Positions 6,284-10,422 of a stretch of DNA of 10,422 bases are shown here, piece by piece. A program made the position numbers and the translations under genes. Position 1 is the stretch's first letter, and the number at the start of each line of letters is the position of its first letter. The notes beneath the pieces were generated by a model that was not told the DNA's origin, did not search any database, and saw only the letters and a program-made list of their open reading frames with translations. Origin of the DNA: Oscillospiraceae bacterium (GTDB taxonomy: Bacteria; Bacillota; Clostridia; Oscillospirales; UBA929); contig WRCJ01000056.1 of assembly GCA_009784085.1 (NCBI GenBank), positions 1-10,422 on the forward strand, given 5' to 3'.

Positions 6284-6330
6284 CTTGCCTTCGGCGAGAC
6301 CCCCACCTCTAAGCGAAGCGTAGGTGGGGG
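6284..6330 (+). repeat. Twin hairpins, IS200/IS605-end-like palindromic scar or mobile repeat
   Basis: Two adjacent hairpins directly follow rqcP. CTTGCC (6284-6289) pairs with GGCGAG (6293-6298) over TTC. Then CCCCCACCT (6300-6308) pairs perfectly with AGGTGGGGG (6322-6330) over a 13-nt loop containing GCGAAGCG. The small-plus-large subterminal hairpin layout and this CCCACCT/AGGTGGG type of sequence recall ends of IS200/IS605 elements and REP-like repeats; I recall this resemblance and have not searched. No transposase is present. With no U-run after it, it would be a poor intrinsic terminator, though partial termination between rqcP and divIC is possible. Confidence 0.5.
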
Positions 6331-6380
6331 AGATGATAAATAATTTGTCATACCCCCTTTCTTTTTTGGGAAAAATAAGG

Positions 6381-6386
6381 TAAAAT
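6381..6386 (+). promoter_or_regulatory. Possible -10 element for divIC
   Basis: TAAAAT (6381-6386) sits in an A/T-rich patch (6331-6390) unlike its surroundings. No convincing -35 lies at 16-18 nt: TTGTCA (6345-6350) is 30 nt away. The 183-base gap and the strong hairpins upstream make a separate divIC promoter plausible but not shown. Confidence 0.25.
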
Positions 6387-6461
6387 AGTAGGCGCGCCCC
6401 AAAAGCGCGCCCGCTTGTCCAGGAACTGGCCGCGAAGGGAATGAAGGCGAAGGGGTTTACT

Positions 6462-6749
6462 ATGGGAATGAAAAGGAAAAAAGCCGGGTTTTTGCTCAAA
6501 TTGCTGGTACTCATGCTGGCAGTCTACGCCGCCGTGCAAATGGTCGTCTTGCAGATCGAATACAACACGCAGCGGGATCAGCAAGAGCGGTTGGCCGAGC
6601 AACGGGACGATCTCCGCCAAAGGATCTCGGCGTTGCGATCGTACAACGAATCCATCGAATCCGGGTCTGAGGAGGCCATCGCGCTCGTCGCGCGGGATTT
6701 GGGATGGTGCTGGCGGGACGAAATCGTGATCGTGAACAGGGGCCGCTAG
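6462..6749 (+). CDS. divIC: FtsB/DivIC-family cell division protein
   Basis: A 95-residue single-pass membrane protein. After a basic start (MGMKRKK), one transmembrane helix spans about residues 9-31. An extracellular coiled coil follows (about 32-60, rich in Gln/Arg/Glu with Leu spacing), then the conserved tail ARDLGWCWRDEIVIVN (77-92). DivIC/FtsB forms a complex with FtsL and DivIB/FtsQ that activates septal wall synthesis. The start is ATG 6462 because AAGGGG at 6450-6455 is 6 nt upstream. ATG 6441 in frame has its purine run touching the codon. In Bacillus, divIC follows yabQ; here yabP and yabQ are missing. The tail is less conserved than the membrane end, as usual in this family. Confidence 0.9.
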   Translation: MGMKRKKAGFLLKLLVLMLAVYAAVQMVVLQIEYNTQRDQQERLAEQRDDLRQRISALRSYNESIESGSEEAIALVARDLGWCWRDEIVIVNRGR

Positions 6750-6767
6750 GGTCGCTAGGGCCGCTGA
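6741..6767 (+). repeat. 9-bp tandem repeat (three units) creating three in-frame stops
   Basis: GGCCGCTAG (6741-6749), GGTCGCTAG (6750-6758) and GGCCGCTGA (6759-6767) are consecutive. Unit 1 encodes the last two residues and the stop of divIC. The next two repeat the pattern, giving TAG, TAG and TGA in the same frame. Confidence 0.8.
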
Positions 6768-6802
6768 GACTTTCTCGCGATGAAGGAGGGTTTTTTCCCG
6801 AC

Positions 6803-7231
6803 ATGGAGATAGAGGTTGGGAGTATCTTGATCGGCAAGGTGGCCAGCATCACCAAATTCGGCGCCTTCGTTACGCTTCCCATGGGCCGGACCGGTATGGT
6901 TCACATTTCCGAGATATCCCGTTCTTATGTCAACGAAGTCCGTGACCATCTCACGGAGGGGCAAGAGGTCAAGGTATGCGTCTTGGCCGTTGACGAGATC
7001 GGCCGTATCAACCTGTCTATCAAGAAAGCGTTGCCGCCCCTGCGCCCCTACGCCAGCCCCGCGTCGCCGATGTCGCGCCCAACCGGCGGCGGCAGCGGCG
7101 GCAGCGGCGGTAGCGGCAGGGCCTTATCCTTCGAGGACAAGCTCAAACAATTCATGCAAGATTCCCAAAGCAAAATGTCCGATCTAAACAGTGGCGAACG
7201 CCGCGCCCCGCGCAGGGGGGGCCGGCGGTAA
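6803..7231 (+). CDS. yabR: S1-domain RNA-binding protein (YabR-like)
   Basis: A 142-residue protein with one S1 OB-fold (residues 1-75): VGSILIGKVASITKFGAFV, then GMVHISEIS (31-39) and IGRINLSIKKA (66-76), the usual strand and ligand pattern for single-stranded RNA binding. A low-complexity Gly/Ser linker (95-106) leads to the tail SFEDKLKQFMQDSQSKMSDL (109-128), which also marks Bacillus YabR, and a basic Arg/Gly end. It probably acts on mRNA or the ribosome. The role is not well defined in the family. The start is ATG 6803. Its Shine-Dalgarno AAGGAGGG (6783-6790) is strong but 12 nt away, and a short GGG-T6-CCC element fills the gap. Its place after divIC matches Bacillus, but spoIIE does not follow. 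Confidence 0.92.
   Translation: MEIEVGSILIGKVASITKFGAFVTLPMGRTGMVHISEISRSYVNEVRDHLTEGQEVKVCVLAVDEIGRINLSIKKALPPLRPYASPASPMSRPTGGGSGGSGGSGRALSFEDKLKQFMQDSQSKMSDLNSGERRAPRRGGRR
7088..7114 (+). repeat. 9-bp repeat (three units) encoding a Gly-Gly-Ser linker
   Basis: GGCGGCAGC is repeated three times (third copy with GGT and AGC) in the S1 protein gene and encodes GGS x3 between the RNA-binding fold and the conserved tail. It is in frame, so changes in unit number would only alter linker length. Confidence 0.75.
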
Positions 7232-7292
7232 GCCAGCGCGGTAAATTTACATTGGTACCTTACGGGCGCGTTGGCCCGCATGGGGAGGGACT

Positions 7293-8423
7293 ATGCAAAC
7301 AAGAGAGATTACCCGACTCGGCGTCTCCGTGTCGCGGTTGGGCTTTGGCGCCATGCGCATGCCCACGCGCGACGGGAAGATTGACGAAGCCCTCGCGCTG
7401 GAGATGGTCGACTATTTGCAGAAAAGCGGTGTCACGTACTATGACACGGCTCTATTCTATCACGACGGCGAATCCGAGCCTTTCCTGAAGAGGGCGTTGG
7501 TCGATCGCTACCCCCGGGATAGTTACACGATAGCCACCAAGCTCCCTTTGAGCAATTGCCAGGCGCCGGAAGACATGGCGGGTATCTTTGCCTCCCAGCT
7601 TGCCAAGCTCGGCCTGTCGGCCATCGACTTTTACCTCCTGCACGGCATCGGCGCCGCCGATTGGGAAAAGGCCAAGGCGTTGGGCGCCCCCGGCTGGCTG
7701 CGCCGCTTGAAGGAGGGGGGTTCGGCTCGCTTTGTCGGTTTTTCTTATCACGACTTGCCGGACGCCCTGCCCGCTATTTTGGATGATTATCCCTGGGACT
7801 TTTGTCAAATCCAGCTCAACTACGCCGACTGGTACCAGCGCGGCGGCGCGGAAATGTACAATGCGTTGGCGGCGCGGGGCATACCGATTATCGTCATGGA
7901 GCCGGTGCGCGGCGGCGGCCTCACCCAGCTCTACCCCGATATGCGTGACTTGCTGGACGCGCTGGATCCGAGTGTTTCCCCGGCTTCTTGGGCGTTACGT
8001 TTCTGCGCCGGCCTCCCCCATGTGGACGTGGTCCTGTCCGGCATGTCCACGATGGGGCAATGCGTAGAAAACGTCGGGCTGTTTTCCGATCCCCCGCCGC
8101 TCACGGCGCCACAGCAGGACGCCCTGCGCCGGATCGCGCTGGCTTTTGACCAAATGCCCACCATCCCCTGCACCGAATGCCGCTATTGCGCCGGATGCCC
8201 CAGTGGCATCGATATCCCCAAGTTGTTTACCGCCTACAACAACCACATGCGTTATCAGGGTTCCTGGGAACTATCGTACGTATATAAAAACGAAGTGCCC
8301 GACGATCGGAAAGCCACCGCCTGCACCCGTTGCGGCGCGTGCGAGGATATCTGCCCGCAAAAGATCGCCGTCATGGACGAGCTTGGCCGGGTACACAAAG
8401 TGGCCGAGGGCCTTTGGGAGTGA
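7293..8423 (+). CDS. Aldo/keto reductase with C-terminal [4Fe-4S] ferredoxin-like module
   Basis: A 376-residue soluble redox protein. Residues 1-265 form an aldo/keto reductase barrel with the catalytic set Asp51, Tyr56, Lys83 and His117 visible (YYDTALFY, ATKLP, LLHG). The cofactor-side GFSYHD (149-154) and MEPVRGGGL (202-210) patterns are also present. The C-terminal module has two cysteine groups: Cys293, 296, 299, 302 (followed by Pro) and Cys344, 347, 350, 354 (followed by Pro), enough for two [4Fe-4S] clusters. Such fusions are common in anaerobes. The substrate is unknown, and the clusters may pass electrons to or from ferredoxin. The start is ATG 7293 with GGGGAGGG at 7282-7289. The CapA-type gene starts 1 nt after its stop. 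Confidence 0.92.
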   Translation: MQTREITRLGVSVSRLGFGAMRMPTRDGKIDEALALEMVDYLQKSGVTYYDTALFYHDGESEPFLKRALVDRYPRDSYTIATKLPLSNCQAPEDMAGIFASQLAKLGLSAIDFYLLHGIGAADWEKAKALGAPGWLRRLKEGGSARFVGFSYHDLPDALPAILDDYPWDFCQIQLNYADWYQRGGAEMYNALAARGIPIIVMEPVRGGGLTQLYPDMRDLLDALDPSVSPASWALRFCAGLPHVDVVLSGMSTMGQCVENVGLFSDPPPLTAPQQDALRRIALAFDQMPTIPCTECRYCAGCPSGIDIPKLFTAYNNHMRYQGSWELSYVYKNEVPDDRKATACTRCGACEDICPQKIAVMDELGRVHKVAEGLWE

Positions 8424-8424
8424 A

Positions 8425-9783
8425 ATGAAGTCGATGAACCTGAACCGAGACCTGATCATGAGCAGATTGCGGTCGGCGATACGCCCCTTGGCGTTTCTTC
8501 TTGTGCTCTGCGCCCTGCTTTGCGGCTATGCCTGTGGCGCCCCGGCGCCGGTTGACAGCGCGCCGGACATCTATGAATCGCCCGCATCGCCCCCTCTTGC
8601 CACCACGTCGCCGACCCTTGCCCCAGACCCTACGCCGACCCCCACGCCAGACCCCACGCCCACACCCACGCCGACCCCTACGCCCGAACCGGATTTCTCC
8701 ACGCCCACCGTCAAGATTCAAATGGCGGGCGATATCTTGTTGCATACCAACCCCGTGAAATACGCCGGCATCGGCGGCGGCGCCTACGATTTTTCCCCTT
8801 ATTTCAGCCTGCTCGCCCCCCGCTTGGACGGCGATCTTCGCATATGCAACATGGAGTCCCCTGTGGATGCTTACGGGGGCAACGAGAACCTTTCTTCCTA
8901 CCCCCGGTTCAACGTGCCTTTTGAGATCCTGGCCGCCCTGCGTGACGCGGGGTTTAACCTACTGCTCACTTCCAACAACCACGCCTACGACAGGGGGCTG
9001 TCCGGCCTCCAGGCCACCCGCCGCAACATGGAGGAGGCCGGCATCGATTATGTCGGCACCTATGATACGCAAGAACAATTCGACATGCCGAAGATCTTGG
9101 ACGTGGGCGGGATGATGGTGGGCATCGTCAGTTACACCGACTCCGCCAACGGCTTGGACAGCCTCATCCCCGATGATACGCGGCCCTACACCATGCGCCG
9201 CTTCTCTTCCTCCGATCTCTCTTCCCTCCCTAGCATGTCCGCCGACATCCAAGCCCTTCGCCAAAGCGGCGCCGGGTTGGTTATCGTGGCGTTGCATTGG
9301 GGCGCGGAATATGTCAACGACGCCACGAAGACGCAGAAGCAGATCGCCCGGGCTTTGTGCGATGCCGGCGCCGACATCATCATGGGCGGCCACTCCCATT
9401 GCGTGCAACCTGTCGAATTGTATGAGGCGGACGACGGTCGGCAGAGCGTGATCATCTATTCCTTGGGCAACTTTTTCGCCGATCAAATCGGCCTGAACAA
9501 CCCCAAGACACAGTATGGGATGTTGGTCAATCTGCGCGTGCGGCTCGACAAGGGCGGCGCGCCCGTCTGGGAGGGCGTGGAGGTCCTGCCCACCATGACC
9601 TACCGCTACTCTGCCGGCGGCGGCTATGCCTATCGTTTGCTTCCCTTGGACGAATACGCCATCGCCCCCGGGCGCCCCGCCTTCTTCTCCTCGAACGGCG
9701 AGTGGGATCGCGCGAAGGCCGCCTACAAACATGTGGAGATGATTGTGGGGGAGGCGCTGGTGGTCGGCGCGGGCGGGCAATGA
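8425..9783 (+). CDS. CapA-family (PGA capsule-type) metallophosphatase-fold surface protein
   Basis: A 452-residue exported protein. A basic start and hydrophobic stretch (residues 21-37) form a signal. Cys37 after GYA could be a lipidation site, but the box is not canonical. A Pro/Thr-rich spacer follows (67-90), then the CapA domain (95-360): AGDILLH with Asp103, NMES with Glu144, SNNHAYDRG with Asn185/His186, HWGAEY with His291, GGHSHCVQP with His323/His325 and YSLGNFF (345-351). The family is linked to poly-gamma-glutamate capsule work and related calcineurin-like phosphoesterases. No capB or capC is nearby, so a capsule role is not shown. ATG 8425 is chosen because GGGAG lies 4 nt upstream across the previous stop, suggesting coupled translation; ATG 8434 or 8458 are alternatives. 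Confidence 0.88.
   Translation: MKSMNLNRDLIMSRLRSAIRPLAFLLVLCALLCGYACGAPAPVDSAPDIYESPASPPLATTSPTLAPDPTPTPTPDPTPTPTPTPTPEPDFSTPTVKIQMAGDILLHTNPVKYAGIGGGAYDFSPYFSLLAPRLDGDLRICNMESPVDAYGGNENLSSYPRFNVPFEILAALRDAGFNLLLTSNNHAYDRGLSGLQATRRNMEEAGIDYVGTYDTQEQFDMPKILDVGGMMVGIVSYTDSANGLDSLIPDDTRPYTMRRFSSSDLSSLPSMSADIQALRQSGAGLVIVALHWGAEYVNDATKTQKQIARALCDAGADIIMGGHSHCVQPVELYEADDGRQSVIIYSLGNFFADQIGLNNPKTQYGMLVNLRVRLDKGGAPVWEGVEVLPTMTYRYSAGGGYAYRLLPLDEYAIAPGRPAFFSSNGEWDRAKAAYKHVEMIVGEALVVGAGGQ
8623..8694 (+). repeat. Pro-Thr repeat tract (near 6-bp periodicity) in the CapA-type gene
   Basis: The segment encodes residues 67-90 as repeated Pro-Thr and Asp-Pro-Thr-Pro units from variants of a CC(C/T)ACG-type hexamer. 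It sits between the export signal and the catalytic domain and looks like a wall-spanning or extended tether, as in many Gram-positive surface proteins. Confidence 0.85.
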
Positions 9784-9802
9784 TCCGCGTGGCGTGCGGT
9801 TA

Positions 9803-9870
9803 GTGGTTAGTGGTTCGTGGTTAGTGGACGGGGGTCGTGGTTCGTGATTCATGGATAGTGGACGGGGGTC
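9803..9870 (+). repeat. 34-bp unit in two copies, built from GTGGTTA/C heptamers
   Basis: Unit 1 (9803-9836) and unit 2 (9837-9870) agree at 30 of 34 positions. Each is three 7-bp modules of the GTGGTTA/GTGGTTC kind plus the 13-bp GTGGACGGGGGTC, so there is a repeat inside a repeat. An extra half-module precedes unit 1. The array fills nearly all of the gap after the CapA-type gene and runs into the next coding region. Confidence 0.9.
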
Positions 9871-10422
9871 TTCCCCGGCAGGCCGCCGCGTCGTAGTCGC
9901 CGGAGCCGGGCCGGCCGGCTTGATGGCAAGCGGCACAGCCGCCCAGCGAGGGTGTAAAGTCATATTGCTTGACGCCAACGGCATGGCCGGGAAGAAGTTG
10001 CTGATAACTGGCAAGGGCCGCTGCAACCTATGCAACGACTGCGATGTGGATACCTGCCTGAAGAATATCCCCACCAATCCCCGCTTCCTTTACAGCGCGC
10101 TGTCCCATTTCCCGCCCTCCGCCGCGATGGCCTTCTTCACCGGCTTGGGCGTCCCGCTCAAAACCGAACGGGGCGGGCGGGTCTTCCCGGTGTCCGACAA
10201 GGCGGGCGACATCGTTGACGCATTGACGCGCTGGACTTCAGGGCTGGGCGTCCCGGTGAAAAAGGGCCGGGTGACCGGCCTTCTGGTGCGTGATGGCGCC
10301 ATTTACGGCGTGAAGACGGACAACGGCGACATCCCCTGCGAGGCGCTCGTGGTGGCCACGGGCGGCATGTCCTACCCGCACACGGGCGCCACAGGCGACG
10401 GCTACCTGCTAGCCGCGCAGGC
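9851..10422 (+). CDS. HI0933/BaiN-type NAD(P)/FAD-dependent oxidoreductase (5' part, runs off window)
   Basis: The first 190 codons of a flavoprotein; the frame is open to the window end. The FAD-binding Rossmann motif GAGPAG begins at residue 18, with the acidic residue of the second strand at LLDANG (39-44). Then come the family signature KKLLITGKGRCNLCN (48-62), RGGRVFPVSDKAGDIVDAL and ATGGMSYPHTGATGDGY near the end. These are typical of the HI0933/YhiN/BaiN family, which contains reductases of unclear or bile-acid-related substrate. ATG 9851 is the only usable start before the FAD motif because a TGA lies in frame at 9845. It falls in the second 34-bp repeat, and no good Shine-Dalgarno precedes it: GGGGG (9830-9834) is 16 nt away. 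Confidence 0.9.
   Translation, partial: MDSGRGSSPAGRRVVVAGAGPAGLMASGTAAQRGCKVILLDANGMAGKKLLITGKGRCNLCNDCDVDTCLKNIPTNPRFLYSALSHFPPSAAMAFFTGLGVPLKTERGGRVFPVSDKAGDIVDALTRWTSGLGVPVKKGRVTGLLVRDGAIYGVKTDNGDIPCEALVVATGGMSYPHTGATGDGYLLAAQ

Noticed and set aside
6300..6330. Strong hairpin after rqcP read as an intrinsic terminator
   Set aside because: The stem is strong, but the following bases AGATGATAAATAAT lack a U-run; kept as a possible mobile repeat end instead.
8146..8424. Upstream extension of the CapA-type reading frame by 93 residues
   Set aside because: It overlaps the Fe-S module of the reductase in another frame, has a Pro/Thr/Arg composition of an out-of-frame read, and would bury the signal peptide. 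ATG 8425 is the sensible start.
9784..9850. Heptamer array considered as a CRISPR fragment or origin iterons
   Set aside because: Units are contiguous without spacers, and there are no cas genes, DnaA boxes or replication gene nearby; the array is a tandem minisatellite.
8959..10077. Minus-strand open frame of 372 residues crossing the CapA-type gene, the repeat and the flavoprotein start
   Set aside because: It runs antisense through two well-supported genes and the repeat array; its composition is low-complexity with no motif or plausible ribosome site.

Overview
The window looks like a chromosomal segment of a GC-rich, low-copy-repeat-bearing Firmicute, most likely of the class Clostridia. 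The main reason is the gene order from 3070 to 7231: SpoVB/MurJ-type flippase, mazG, HU, rqcP (yabO), divIC and an S1-domain yabR-like gene. This is the yabM-yabN-(hup)-yabO-divIC-yabR block known from Bacillus and Clostridia. Codon use is strongly G/C-ending and all genes except the first lie on the + strand. I see no tRNA, rRNA, CRISPR array or intact transposase.

Region 1 (27-1730): a minus-strand gene for an unusual tandem class II aldolase, with one catalytic-looking domain, one domain that has lost every metal ligand, and a 9 x 5-residue repeat linker between them. A 306-base divergent intergenic region follows, with one minus-strand promoter, two plus-strand promoters, a repeated 15-bp box overlapping both -35 elements, a possible folded leader and a TAGR tetranucleotide tract abutting the start of the next gene.

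Region 2 (1731-4740): an MTA/SAH-deaminase-type amidohydrolase, then a polytopic lipid/polysaccharide flippase. The divergent aldolase and nucleoside deaminase suggest, as an inference, handling of S-adenosylmethionine by-products.

Region 3 (4811-7231): housekeeping cluster of nucleotide sanitation (MazG), nucleoid protein (HU), ribosome quality control (RqcP), cell division (DivIC) and an S1 RNA-binding protein. The sporulation genes yabP and yabQ, which normally sit between rqcP and divIC, are missing. Their place is taken by a 183-base gap holding two strong hairpins that resemble an IS200/IS605-type end.

Region 4 (7293-10422): an iron-sulfur aldo/keto reductase, a CapA-type metallophosphatase-fold surface protein whose gene starts 1 nt downstream, and the 5' part of a HI0933/BaiN-type flavoprotein whose start codon lies inside a duplicated 34-bp repeat. 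Short tandem repeats recur through the window in genes, at gene ends and in leaders, and this is its most distinctive overall trait.
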